Shown: one piece after another, positions 16,399 through 24,034 of the stretch | Layout of the letters: each line of letters starts with the position of its first letter | How positions within the stretch are numbered: position 1 is the stretch's first letter | From: Streptomyces albidus (ex Kaewkla and Franco 2022) | Lineage (GTDB): Bacteria; Actinomycetota; Actinomycetes; Streptomycetales; Streptomycetaceae | Assembly (NCBI RefSeq): GCF_013870515.1 | Contig: NZ_JACBXA010000024.1 | Span: forward strand, 1 to 44,029 | Direction: 5' to 3' | Length of the DNA stretch: 44,029 bases | Program-made: the position numbers and the translations under genes | The notes under the pieces: generated by a model | What the model was told of the DNA's origin: nothing | The model's database searches: none | The model's input: only the letters and a program-made list of their open reading frames with translations

Positions 16399-17688
16399 TC
16401 AGTCGTCGAGGTTGGAGGCGAGGCGTTCGCGGAGGACGGGCGTGTCGATGTCGTGGACGCTCCCGCCGCTCGCCAGGTCCAGTGCGTGTGCGGCGCCCGC
16501 GCCCATCGCCGCGCACGGGCCCATGACCCGGACGCTGGAGAGGGCGGCGGCGTCGCCGTCCGCGCAGCGGCCCGCGGCGACGAGGTTGTCGGCGTCCGGG
16601 GAGAGCATCGAGCGCAGCGGCACGTAGTGCAGGTGGTCGGCGTCGAACATCTCCCAGACGTAGCCCTCGGCACGGTCGTGGAGTTCGATGGGCCAGGCCG
16701 TGCGGGCCACCGCGTCGTGGAAGCGGGTGCCTGCGCGCACCTCCTCCAGGCTCAGCGCGTGCACCCCCTTGATCCAGCGGGTCTGACGCCGTCCGGGCAG
16801 CCCGTAGGAGCGCACCCGCGCCTGCCCGAACGCCTTGGGGTACTCGGCACGGAGGAACTCCACGACCCGGTCGGCCTGTTCGCGTCCTTCGAGCTGTGCC
16901 TGCGCGGCCCGGACGGGGTCGAGCGGCGCCTCGATGTGGGTCATGTTCATCACGGCCGTGTTCCGGCCGGGGAAGAAGAAGGCGAGGCCGTCGCGGCGCA
17001 GGAGCCCGTAGTCGTCGGCCTTGGCGGCCACGTGTTCGGCGAGTTCCTCGCGTCCCGGCTGGTGCGTCTCGTCGAGGTGCTCCAGGACGATCTGCTGCGA
17101 GCCGTAGATGGTGCGCTCCGGAATCCGGCAGGGCAGCCCGGCCTCCCAGGCGAGCGCGGCATCGCCGCTCGCGTCGACGAAGCCGGGTGCCGCGACCCGT
17201 ACGTCGCCGAAACGGGTGGCGAAGGTGACGGCCTCGATGCGTCGCCTGTCCTTCTCGACACCGGTGATCGACGCCCCCAGGACGACGCGGATGCCCAGTT
17301 CGCGGATCTTCCGCTCCACCCACCGTCCGAGCGCCACCTCGTCATAACTGACGGTGATGGTGTGTCCGCGGTTGAAGTGCACGTCCTCGCTCGCCCCGAG
17401 ATCGGCGAAGATCTCGTCGAACATGCCGTGCGTGAGCTGCCGGTAGCCGGGCGCGTTGCCGAACACTCCGCAGAAGAGACCGATGAGCGAGTTGACCATC
17501 TGCCCGCCCAGCACCGGCAGGCTGTCGACGAGCACGACGTCGCGCCCGAGCCGGGCGGACTCGATCGCCGCGGAGACCCCGGAGACGCCCGCCCCCACGA
17601 CGCACACGTCGGCTTCCAGGGCGTGGGCTGCGGGAGCGGACGGCCTGGTGACGGTGTGCACCGTGAGTTCTGTCAGGGCGTGGGGCAT
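16399..17688 (-). CDS. FAD-dependent oxidoreductase (FAD_oxidored type)
   Basis: A 429-residue flavoprotein. The N-terminal Rossmann dinucleotide motif is VCVVGAGVSGVSAA (Gly32, Gly34, Gly37), followed by VVLVDSLPVLGGQMVNSLIG. A DASGDAALAWEAG segment and a C-terminal DNLVAAGRCADGDAAALSSVRVMGPCAAMGAGA stretch match the FAD_oxidored family (PF12831). Members are often poorly defined dehydrogenases of hydroxy-acids or sugar derivatives. It is the first gene of the operon, 163 bp downstream of the LysR gene. By position it probably oxidises the imported substrate or a dehydration product before or after the two dehydratases. No fused Fe-S domain is visible. Confidence 0.8.
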   Translation of the reverse strand: MPHALTELTVHTVTRPSAPAAHALEADVCVVGAGVSGVSAAIESARLGRDVVLVDSLPVLGGQMVNSLIGLFCGVFGNAPGYRQLTHGMFDEIFADLGASEDVHFNRGHTITVSYDEVALGRWVERKIRELGIRVVLGASITGVEKDRRRIEAVTFATRFGDVRVAAPGFVDASGDAALAWEAGLPCRIPERTIYGSQQIVLEHLDETHQPGREELAEHVAAKADDYGLLRRDGLAFFFPGRNTAVMNMTHIEAPLDPVRAAQAQLEGREQADRVVEFLRAEYPKAFGQARVRSYGLPGRRQTRWIKGVHALSLEEVRAGTRFHDAVARTAWPIELHDRAEGYVWEMFDADHLHYVPLRSMLSPDADNLVAAGRCADGDAAALSSVRVMGPCAAMGAGAAHALDLASGGSVHDIDTPVLRERLASNLDD

Positions 17689-17802
17689 ACGGGCTCTCCA
17701 ATTCCGTGACGTGCGCCGGAGCCGCCCTCAACACGCGTCTCCGGGTGGAGGGCGGAGGGGGCGAAACCGTTGCGGGCAGACTAGGAAGTCGCCGTCCAGA
17801 AA

Positions 17803-17819
17803 TGGAATGTCCGGTTCAA
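17803..17819. promoter_or_regulatory. Possible LysR-type box before the FAD oxidoreductase operon
   Basis: TGGAATGTCCGGTTCAA is an imperfect inverted repeat (TGGAA/TTCAA), AT-richer than its surroundings, 115 bp upstream of the operon's first gene and 33 bp from the LysR stop. Its size and place suit a LysR activator site, but the dyad is weak. Confidence 0.3.
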
Positions 17820-17851
17820 TAGCCTGTTTGGCTGGCCGCCATCAACGCCGC

Positions 17852-18868
17852 TTATGAGGCGCGTTCTCCGGTTCCCTCACCGGCGTCGCCGTCAGGTGTG
17901 CCGCCTGCCGCGCCGTCGCCGAGTTCGGCCGCCGCCCGCGCCACCAGGCCGCGCAGCCAGACATTGGCCGGGTCCTTGTCGTAGACCGTGTCCCACCAGA
18001 GCAGTTCGTCGATCTCCTCCAGCGGGACGGGCCACTCCAGGGCGCGCAGTCCGCGTTCGGCCGGCAGCCGTGCCGCGAGCCGGGCGGGGTAGAGCGCGAC
18101 CCGGCTCGTACCGGCGATGAAGTCCGGCACCGCCCGGTAGCTCTCGACGCGTACGGCGATGCGCGGGCGGATGCCCAGTGCCGTCAGCTGGCGGGTCGCG
18201 GGTGAGGCCGAGGGATATCCCGCGTCGCGGTGGTACGGGACGACCCAGGGCAGCGGGGTGAGGTCCTCCAGCCCGAAGGAGTCCGCATCGCAGAGCGGAT
18301 GGTCCGCCGAGAGCAGGCACATCCAGCGGTCGCGGAAGAGCGGCGTCGAGCTGACGGGCGTACGGAAGTGCCCCAGGCGCGGGGAGACCATCCCGTCCAC
18401 GAGCCTGATGGTCTCGACGATGTCGTCGCCGATCGTCTCCCGCACCAGCCGCATGTGCAGGGCGGCGCGTGGCGCCTCCCTGGCCAGCAGCCGGGAGAGC
18501 CGGTCGCCGAGCACCGTCGCCGGGTAGTCGGACATCAGCAGCGTGAACTCGCGCCGCGAGTCGGCGGGCTCGAAGGCGCTGCCGGTGGCGAAGAGCCGCT
18601 CCGTGGCGGCGCACACCGTCTCCACCTGTTCCGTCAGCTGCGCGGCGAGCGGGGTGAGGACGTACACGCTGCCCGTACGCAGCAGGAGCTCGTCCCCGAA
18701 GTGTCTGCGCAGCCGGGACAGGGACGCGCTGACGGCGGGCTGCGAGACGCCCAGCCGCCTGGCCGCCCTCGTGACGTTGCGCTCCCGGAAGAGCTCGCGC
18801 AGCGTGACCAGCAGGTTGAGGTCGAGATTGGCGAGATGCGCGGGTGGACGCGACGGAACGATGGCCAT
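17852..18868 (-). CDS. LysR family transcriptional regulator
   Basis: A 338-residue LysR-type regulator. The N-terminal winged HTH spans about residues 14-75: LDLNLLVTLRELFRERNVTRAARRLGVSQPAVSASLSRLRRHFGDELL, all hallmark positions present. The remainder is the periplasmic-binding-like co-inducer domain, with FTLLMSDYPATVLG at its start, as in NodD/LinR-like members. The ATG at 18868 is preferred over the longer frame because the HTH follows at normal distance. It lies directly upstream of, and on the same strand as, the FAD oxidoreductase/dehydratase operon and divergent from the IclR gene, so it probably controls one or both. The effector is presumably an organic acid or pathway intermediate. 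Confidence 0.85.
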   Translation of the reverse strand: MAIVPSRPPAHLANLDLNLLVTLRELFRERNVTRAARRLGVSQPAVSASLSRLRRHFGDELLLRTGSVYVLTPLAAQLTEQVETVCAATERLFATGSAFEPADSRREFTLLMSDYPATVLGDRLSRLLAREAPRAALHMRLVRETIGDDIVETIRLVDGMVSPRLGHFRTPVSSTPLFRDRWMCLLSADHPLCDADSFGLEDLTPLPWVVPYHRDAGYPSASPATRQLTALGIRPRIAVRVESYRAVPDFIAGTSRVALYPARLAARLPAERGLRALEWPVPLEEIDELLWWDTVYDKDPANVWLRGLVARAAAELGDGAAGGTPDGDAGEGTGERAS

Positions 18869-19019
18869 GCGGGGAGCGTGCGCGGTCGCCCCCGGCCGGG
18901 CAAGGCCTGGTTCCGGGAAGTTCCCTGCAAGACCGGGGAAACGGAACAACTCATTCCTCCCCGGCCGTTCCCTGCCGCCCGGGGCCCGCGCCGGCTCCGG
19001 CGGATCGTGCGGCCGTGCG

Positions 19020-19048
19020 TTGACGGATTCCGGACACCTGTCTAGCTT
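19020..19048 (+). promoter_or_regulatory. Sigma-70-like promoter of the IclR gene
   Basis: TTGACG (19020-19025), a 17-bp spacer, then TAGCTT (19043-19048), 38 bp before the IclR start codon. The spacing and hexamers fit the HrdB-type consensus used in streptomycetes. Confidence 0.55.
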
Positions 19049-19085
19049 TTCGCCAGGGCGACGCACCCGCCCGGAGGAGTGCCGC

Positions 19086-19862
19086 ATGGATGAGGGGAAC
19101 CGTTCCGCGACGGGGTCGGTGACCGGCAGGGCACTACGGGTGCTGGAGGCGTTCACGCCCACCGCCCCGGTGCTCACGCTCACCGACATCTCCCGGCGTA
19201 CGAGCCTGCCGCTCACCACGGCGCACCGCCTGGTGGGCGAGCTGACGAGCTGGGGCGCGCTGGAACGCGACCAGGACGGCGGCTACCGCATCGGGCTGCG
19301 CCTGTGGGAGATCGCCGCGCTCGCGCCGCGCGGCCTCGGGCTGCGCGAGCTCGCCCTCCCCCACCTGTCGGACCTGGGCCGTGTCACCGGCGAGAACGTG
19401 CAGCTGGCCGTACGCGAGGAACTGTCCGTCGTGTACGTGGAACGGCTCGCCGGACAGAAGTCGGTGCCCGTGCTGACGCGGGTGGGCGGACGGTTCGCGC
19501 TGACGCCCACAGGCGTCGGACGGGTCCTCCTCGCCCACGCGCCGCCCGAGATCCAGGAGCACGTCCTGTCGCAGCCGCTGGTGCGCTACACCGAGCGGAC
19601 CGAGTGCGACCCCGGGCGGCTCCGGCAGGCGCTGGCCGAAGTACGGCACACCGGCGTCGCCGTGTGCGAGCGTCAGGTGACCATGGACAGCGTGTCCGTG
19701 GCCGCTCCCGTCTACGGTCCCGGCAGCGAAGTGGTCGCCGCCGTCTCGGTCGTCGCCCATGTCGAGGCCGTGCAGGCATACGCCTTGGTGCCCCTGATCC
19801 AGGTGGCCGCCTCCGGCATCTCGCGCACGCTGAACGGCGCCCCGCCGCCGGGGCGCCGCTGA
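19086..19862 (+). CDS. IclR family transcriptional regulator
   Basis: A 258-residue IclR-type regulator. The N-terminal winged HTH (about residues 12-75) has RALRVLEAF, LTLTDISRRTSLPLTTAHRLVGEL and GYRIGLRLWEIA. The C-terminal effector-binding domain follows, with ENVQLAVREELSVVYVERL, LTPTGVGRVLLAHAP and a Cys in GVAVCERQVTMDSVSVAAPV. The ATG at 19086 has GGAGGAG 8 nt upstream. IclR proteins usually control catabolic genes for aromatics or organic acids. It is divergent from LysR and convergent (10-bp gap) with the oxygenase operon. A palindrome of IclR-operator style lies upstream of that operon, so it may be its regulator. Confidence 0.88.
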   Translation: MDEGNRSATGSVTGRALRVLEAFTPTAPVLTLTDISRRTSLPLTTAHRLVGELTSWGALERDQDGGYRIGLRLWEIAALAPRGLGLRELALPHLSDLGRVTGENVQLAVREELSVVYVERLAGQKSVPVLTRVGGRFALTPTGVGRVLLAHAPPEIQEHVLSQPLVRYTERTECDPGRLRQALAEVRHTGVAVCERQVTMDSVSVAAPVYGPGSEVVAAVSVVAHVEAVQAYALVPLIQVAASGISRTLNGAPPPGRR

Positions 19863-19872
19863 GCGGGACGGT

Positions 19873-20925
19873 TCACAGGTCGAGCACGAGCCGCCCCTCC
19901 TCGCACCGGGAGACGCAGATGAACATCACGTCCCCGGCGGCCCGTTCGTCAGCGGTCAGCAGCGAGTCACGGTGCTCCGGGACGCCCTCCAGCACACCCG
20001 TCTCACACGTGCCGCACGTCCCTTCGCGACAGGAGGAGAGCACCGGCGTCCCCGCCTCCTCGACGACCTCCAGCACGGACCGGTCCGCGGGGACGGTCAG
20101 GGTCTTGCCGGAATGCGCGAGCTCCACCTCGAAGGCCCTGGACGGCTGCTCCTCCCCCGTCGCCCTCGGCGCGAAGCGCTCGGTGTGCAGGACGCCGGGC
20201 GGCCAGGACGCGCTGCGCTCCTCGACCGCGTCGAGCAGCGGTTCCGGACCGCAGCAGTAGACAGCGGTGTCCGGCCCGGGCACGGCCGGCAGCGCGTCGA
20301 GGTCGAGCAGCCCGCACTCGTCCTGCGGGGACAGCTGGACTCGCGAGGGCCAGCGCTGCGTGAGCGTTCCGGTGAAGGCCATGGAGGAGCGGGTGCGGCC
20401 GCCGTAGAGCAGCTGCCAGTCCGCTCCCCGGCTGTCCGCTTCGGCGATCATCGGGAGGATCGGGGTGATGCCGATGCCGCCCGCGATGAAGAGGTAGCGG
20501 GGGGCGTCGACGAGGGCGAAGTGGTTGCGCGGCCCGCGTGCCCGCACCGTCGAGCCGACGTGCAGGTCGTCGTGCACGTGCCGCGATCCGCCGCGTCCGT
20601 CCGGTTCCCGCAGGACCGCCACCTGGAGTGACGAGGTGTCGCCGGGGTCGCCGCACAGTGAGTACTGCCGCTCCAGCTGCGGCCCGAGAAGCAGGTCGAT
20701 GTGTGCGCCGGGCTTCCAGACGGGCAGCTCGCGGCCGTCGCCGGCAGTGAGAGTCAGCCGCGTCACGCCCTCGGCGAGCCTCTCCTTGTGCGTGAGCGTG
20801 AGCGTCAGCTCGGCCTCGGCACTCTCGCTGCGGGAGGCTCCGGCGGTCGGCGCAGTGGCCGGCGGAGTGGTCGGCGCAGTGGTCGGCAGAGCAGCCTGCG
20901 CAGTGGTCGGCACGGCAGTGGTCAC
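19873..20925 (-). CDS. PDR/VanB family oxygenase reductase
   Basis: A 350-residue iron-sulfur flavoprotein of the phthalate dioxygenase reductase/VanB class. After a Thr/Ala-rich N-terminus (about 40 residues) come the flavin domain (RQYSLCGDP, and the VRARGPRNHF region), the NAD domain (GGIGITPILPMIAEA, CCGPEPLL), and a C-terminal plant-type [2Fe-2S] ferredoxin domain. The ferredoxin ligands are in SSCREGTCGTCETG and the final FICVSR. It takes electrons from NAD(P)H and passes them to the partner Rieske oxygenase. The start is GTG at 20925, overlapping the 82-aa gene's stop (GTGA), with GAGAGGGA upstream. The long frame to 21996 is antisense or off-frame to the Rieske gene. Confidence 0.9.
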   Translation of the reverse strand: MTTAVPTTAQAALPTTAPTTPPATAPTAGASRSESAEAELTLTLTHKERLAEGVTRLTLTAGDGRELPVWKPGAHIDLLLGPQLERQYSLCGDPGDTSSLQVAVLREPDGRGGSRHVHDDLHVGSTVRARGPRNHFALVDAPRYLFIAGGIGITPILPMIAEADSRGADWQLLYGGRTRSSMAFTGTLTQRWPSRVQLSPQDECGLLDLDALPAVPGPDTAVYCCGPEPLLDAVEERSASWPPGVLHTERFAPRATGEEQPSRAFEVELAHSGKTLTVPADRSVLEVVEEAGTPVLSSCREGTCGTCETGVLEGVPEHRDSLLTADERAAGDVMFICVSRCEEGRLVLDL

Positions 20926-21170
20926 GGGGAATCCCTCTCTGGGTACGGCAGCACGAGGCCGTCGTGGGCGTCGGAGTCGGTGCCGGGGTGTGCCAGCAGC
21001 CAGTCCCACAGCTCGACCGGGTCCTCGAACTCCCGCTCGGTGCGGCAGAAGCAGACGGCGAGCAGCCGGTCGGTCCCCGGGATCCAGTGGATGCGCTGGA
21101 CGCCCTCGCCGGGGAGAGCTGCCGTCCGGCGGGGGCCTTGCGACTGCTCCGGCCGGCTCGCGCGGGTCAT
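20922..21170 (-). CDS. 82-aa unknown protein between oxygenase and reductase
   Basis: A small protein coupled on both sides: its ATG at 21170 overlaps the Rieske stop (ATGA) and its stop overlaps the reductase GTG (GTGA). I do not recognise a named domain. After a disordered basic start of about 20 residues it has a compact core: IHWIPGTDRLLAVCFCRTERE followed by DPVELWDWLLAHP. The CxC (about residues 43-45), nearby His and Trp residues, and an acidic tail are notable. Stoichiometric co-translation with an oxygenase and its reductase suggests an accessory role, such as assembly or electron transfer, but this is inference. It is easily missed because a much longer frame antisense or off-frame to the Rieske gene covers it. 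Confidence 0.72.
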   Translation of the reverse strand: MTRASRPEQSQGPRRTAALPGEGVQRIHWIPGTDRLLAVCFCRTEREFEDPVELWDWLLAHPGTDSDAHDGLVLPYPERDSP

Positions 21171-22237
21171 CGTGCGACGGCCGGTTCGCCGGCCGGTGCG
21201 CCTTCCCGGCGCAGCCGCTCGAGGATGCGGCGCGCGGCGAGTCCACCGGTGTCGATGTTGATGCTGAGCTCCTGGTAGCCCTCCTGCTCCGCCTGAAGGG
21301 CCTGCTCCAGCACGTCCAGGGCGACGACGTCCTGGAGGACGACGGTGCGGTTGCTCTCGCGCAGGAAGTCGGTGACCTTCTCGTCCTCCGGGGCGAAGTC
21401 CCGGGCCACGGCCCAGAAGTCGTGGGTCGTCCCCTCCGTCTCGGGCGTGATGGCGTACACGACCTCGACGTGGAAGGCGTCCGGGTCGCTGCCGTCCTCC
21501 TCGGCGGGAGGCGGGGTGCCGACGGGTGCGATGCGGCTGTGCAGCAGATACAGGCACGGGGCGTGGTATTCGATGTCCTGCCAGCGCGTGATGCGCCCTT
21601 CGATGCCGGTGGAGGTGGCGTAGAAGGGCGGGCAGGCCGCGTCGTCCATGTGCCGGCTGACGCGTACGACCGCCGCGCTCTCGTCGACCTCGGTCGTGAT
21701 CGGCGTCTCGGCGACCTCGGGGGTGCCGATGTGCCCGCCGTGCAGATACGTCTCGTGGGAGAGGTCGAGCAGGTTGTCCACGAGCAGTCCGTAACGGGCG
21801 TTGAGCGGCTCCATCCCCTTGACCACGGTCCAGCCGGGCCGGTCCAGCCACGGTGCCCGCGGGATGAGCTTCTCGTCGGCGAGTTCGCGTTCGCCGATCC
21901 ACACCCACACGAACGAGTCCTGCTCGACGACGGGGTAGGTCGCCAGCCGCGCCGTGCGCGGAACCCGCCGCTGCCCGGGGACCCCGACGCACACACCGTC
22001 GGCGCCGTAGGTGAACCCGTGGTAGCCGCACACCACTTGGTCGCCGTCGAGGTGGCTGGGCTCCTGCGAGAGCGGGAAGCGCCGGTGCACGCAGCGGTCG
22101 GACATGGCCGTCACCTCGCCGGAGCGGGTACGCCACAGGAGCACCGGCTCGCCGCAGACCGTACGGGAGAACAGGCGGCGGCCCACCTCACTGCCGTAAG
22201 CCGCCACGTACCACTGATTGCGGATGAAGGACGTCAT
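21167..22237 (-). CDS. Rieske non-heme iron oxygenase, VanA-like
   Basis: A 356-residue Rieske oxygenase alpha subunit of the vanillate O-demethylase/phthalate-type (single-subunit) class. The Rieske cluster ligands are Cys49 and His51 (CVH) and Cys70 and His73 (CGYH). Mononuclear iron ligands are His161 and His166 in DLSHETYLHGGH, with Asp154/158 nearby. It starts MTSFIRNQWYVAAY, the standard opening of this class (NxWYVAA). Substrate range in the class includes methoxybenzoates, other aromatic acids and some steroids, so the substrate here is unknown. It is first in a three-gene operon with the 82-aa protein and the reductase, completing an electron chain from NAD(P)H to substrate. ATG at 22237. 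Confidence 0.9.
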   Translation of the reverse strand: MTSFIRNQWYVAAYGSEVGRRLFSRTVCGEPVLLWRTRSGEVTAMSDRCVHRRFPLSQEPSHLDGDQVVCGYHGFTYGADGVCVGVPGQRRVPRTARLATYPVVEQDSFVWVWIGERELADEKLIPRAPWLDRPGWTVVKGMEPLNARYGLLVDNLLDLSHETYLHGGHIGTPEVAETPITTEVDESAAVVRVSRHMDDAACPPFYATSTGIEGRITRWQDIEYHAPCLYLLHSRIAPVGTPPPAEEDGSDPDAFHVEVVYAITPETEGTTHDFWAVARDFAPEDEKVTDFLRESNRTVVLQDVVALDVLEQALQAEQEGYQELSINIDTGGLAARRILERLRREGAPAGEPAVAR

Positions 22238-22312
22238 CGTGCCTCCTGCACAGAGGGCCCTTGGGGGAGGTGGCCCACGGTGCTCCCGCCGCAGACGGGC
22301 GAACAGAGGCGT

Positions 22313-22327
22313 TTCCGTTCAACGGAA
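22313..22327. promoter_or_regulatory. 15-bp palindrome upstream of the Rieske operon
   Basis: TTCCGTTCAACGGAA is a perfect inverted repeat (TTCCGTT-C-AACGGAA), 76 bp upstream of the Rieske start codon in the 107-bp gap after the dimethylargininase gene. Length and style match operators of IclR-family regulators, and an IclR gene is at the other end of this operon. Confidence 0.5.
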
Positions 22328-22344
22328 GTGCGGAAGGCGATCGG

Positions 22345-23121
22345 TCACCGCAGCGCGTCGCGCAGCCGCACCGACAGGCACGTCACACAGCCCTCCAGCT
22401 TCTCGAACTCGCTGATGCCGACCACGACCGGCTCGTAGCCCAGACCGGCGAACAGCTCCGCGCTCCTGGGCGCACTCGCGGCCATCAGCAGCCGGTTCCC
22501 GCCGAGCAGCACGACGTGCGCTCCCGAGTCCTCCGGCACGGGCCTGAACTCCCTGAAGAGCGAGACGTCTTCGGCCAGTGACGGAGCGCCGATGACGGTC
22601 CCGTCCGGGAGGGCGGTGACCGCGGACTTCAGATGCAGCACCTTGCTGACGGGCACGGGCACCACGCGTGCGCCGAGCGGCTCGAAGGCGGTGGTCAACT
22701 GCCGCAGACCCTCGGCGTTCGTACGTCCGCCCTGCCCGACGTACACGGTCTCGCCGGTCTTCAGCACGTCGCCGCCGTCCAGCGTGGCCGGGGCATGGAG
22801 CCGGTGAACGGCGTATCCCTGCGCCCTCACGGACTGCTCGACGCCTGCCGTCTCAGGCCGGCGCTCGGGTGCTCCGGAACGGCAGATGAGCGCGGCACCG
22901 CGGAAGACGACGACGGCGTCCTCGACGAACACGCTGTCGGGACAGTCGTCTTCGGACGGCACCTCGACGGTGTGCCAGCCGTGCTGCCGCATCGCCGCGA
23001 CGTAGGCGTTCCACTGGTCCATCGCCACGTCCTGGTCGACCGGCACGCGCTCCTGGTGCGTGACCAGGCCTTCCGCAAGACGTGAACTGGGCCTGCGGAC
23101 AAGCGCCTTCGGAATCGTCAT
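22345..23121 (-). CDS. ddaH: Dimethylarginine dimethylaminohydrolase (dimethylargininase)
   Basis: A 258-residue guanidine-modifying enzyme that would hydrolyse methylated arginine to citrulline and a methylamine. It opens with the PKALVRRPSSRLAEGLVTHQ segment of bacterial DDAHs. The acidic substrate pocket is at CPDSVFVEDAVVVF, followed by LDGGDVLKTGETVYVG, the catalytic His in HLKSAVT, and the nucleophile Cys248 near the C-terminus (GCVTCLSVRLR). All key residues are present. The ATG at 23121 is chosen by family alignment. It is 79 bp downstream of the methyltransferase stop... on the same strand reading leftward, and may share its transcript. Link with the neighbouring oxygenase operon is not evident. 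Confidence 0.9.
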   Translation of the reverse strand: MTIPKALVRRPSSRLAEGLVTHQERVPVDQDVAMDQWNAYVAAMRQHGWHTVEVPSEDDCPDSVFVEDAVVVFRGAALICRSGAPERRPETAGVEQSVRAQGYAVHRLHAPATLDGGDVLKTGETVYVGQGGRTNAEGLRQLTTAFEPLGARVVPVPVSKVLHLKSAVTALPDGTVIGAPSLAEDVSLFREFRPVPEDSGAHVVLLGGNRLLMAASAPRSAELFAGLGYEPVVVGISEFEKLEGCVTCLSVRLRDALR

Positions 23122-23200
23122 CGCACCCTTCCAGCAACGGTCGCGCCCGCACCGGCGCGCGTCGCCCATCCTGACAGACCCGCCGGGCGCTGCCTGGAGT

Positions 23201-23971
23201 TCAGGGTGCCAGGGCGGTGAGCAGGGGCTGGAAGAAGCCACTGGAGTCGGGGGTGTGCCAACGGGGTGCTTCGAAGCCCGCCTCCAGGACGAAGTCCGTC
23301 AACTGCCGCTGTGTCAGGGCCCAGTAGGTGGTGCGCCCGACCTCGACGTGCCAGCCTTCGTCGCGGGGCAGCAGGCGGAAGAGACGGAGGTCGTAGCGTT
23401 CACCGTCGTCGTGCCAGTCCCAGACCTGGAAGGTGAAGGCCTGCCCGTCGGCTGTCTCCGACAGCTGAGGCGCCGTCGTGCGAGGACGCGAGCGCAGGAT
23501 CTCGTCGTACGGGCGGGTGCTGATCATCAGCAGTCCTCCGCCGCGCAGCACCCTGCGCATGCCGGTGAGAGCTGCGAGGACGTCCGTGCCGGTCAGCAGG
23601 TGGGGCAGCGAGTTGTCCGCGCTGAGGACGGCGTCGAACCGGGCGTCGGGGAACGGCAGTCGGCGCATGTCGGCGACAGCGGCAGGCAGCCGGACCGCGC
23701 GGGCGGCGGCTTCGTCCACGGCCCGCGCCACAGCCGCACGGCTCAGATCCGTGCCGGTCACCCGGTGCCCGAGACGGCTCAGTCCGACCGCCTGCGTGCC
23801 GATGCCGCAGGAGCAGTCCAGCACGGACGCAGACCCGGTGCCGAGGCGTGCGCCGATCACGGCGTGCAGGCTCGCGCTCTGCCGCGACATGCTCGCGTCC
23901 CAGTCGTGGTACACGAGGTGATAGTCGGCGGCGAGCCGGTCGTAGAACCGCTCCACCGATGCGTCGGCCAC
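23201..23971 (-). CDS. Class I SAM-dependent methyltransferase
   Basis: A 256-residue Rossmann-fold methyltransferase. Motif I reads VLDCSCGIGTQAVGLSRLGHRVTGTDLS (SAM-binding glycines with a CSCGIGTQ variant). The post-I acidic residue is in GTDLS, and motif II is in FDAVLSADNSLPHLL. The N-terminus FYDRLAADYHLVYHDWD and the overall length resemble small-molecule methyltransferases of the glycine/sarcosine N-methyltransferase-like group. The acceptor is unknown. It is followed on the same strand by ddaH after 79 bp and preceded by the TetR gene's 3' end 63 bp upstream. Start: ATG at 23971. Confidence 0.82.
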   Translation of the reverse strand: MADASVERFYDRLAADYHLVYHDWDASMSRQSASLHAVIGARLGTGSASVLDCSCGIGTQAVGLSRLGHRVTGTDLSRAAVARAVDEAAARAVRLPAAVADMRRLPFPDARFDAVLSADNSLPHLLTGTDVLAALTGMRRVLRGGGLLMISTRPYDEILRSRPRTTAPQLSETADGQAFTFQVWDWHDDGERYDLRLFRLLPRDEGWHVEVGRTTYWALTQRQLTDFVLEAGFEAPRWHTPDSSGFFQPLLTALAP

Positions 23972-24034
23972 GGCTCCAGGGTATGGCGCGTCGTCCGCTC
24001 CCGCGTCTCCGGCCGTTCCGGGCGGGGGGAGCGT

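Noticed and set aside
19873..21996. 707-codon frame joining a Ser/Thr/Pro/Arg-rich region to the reductase
   Set aside because: Only the last 350 codons match the reductase family; the upstream part is an out-of-frame shadow of the Rieske gene. The GTG at 20925 is the start.
20922..22136. 404-codon frame ending in the 82-aa protein
   Set aside because: All but the last 82 codons are an out-of-frame reading of the Rieske gene, with shadow-like Arg/Pro/Ala composition.
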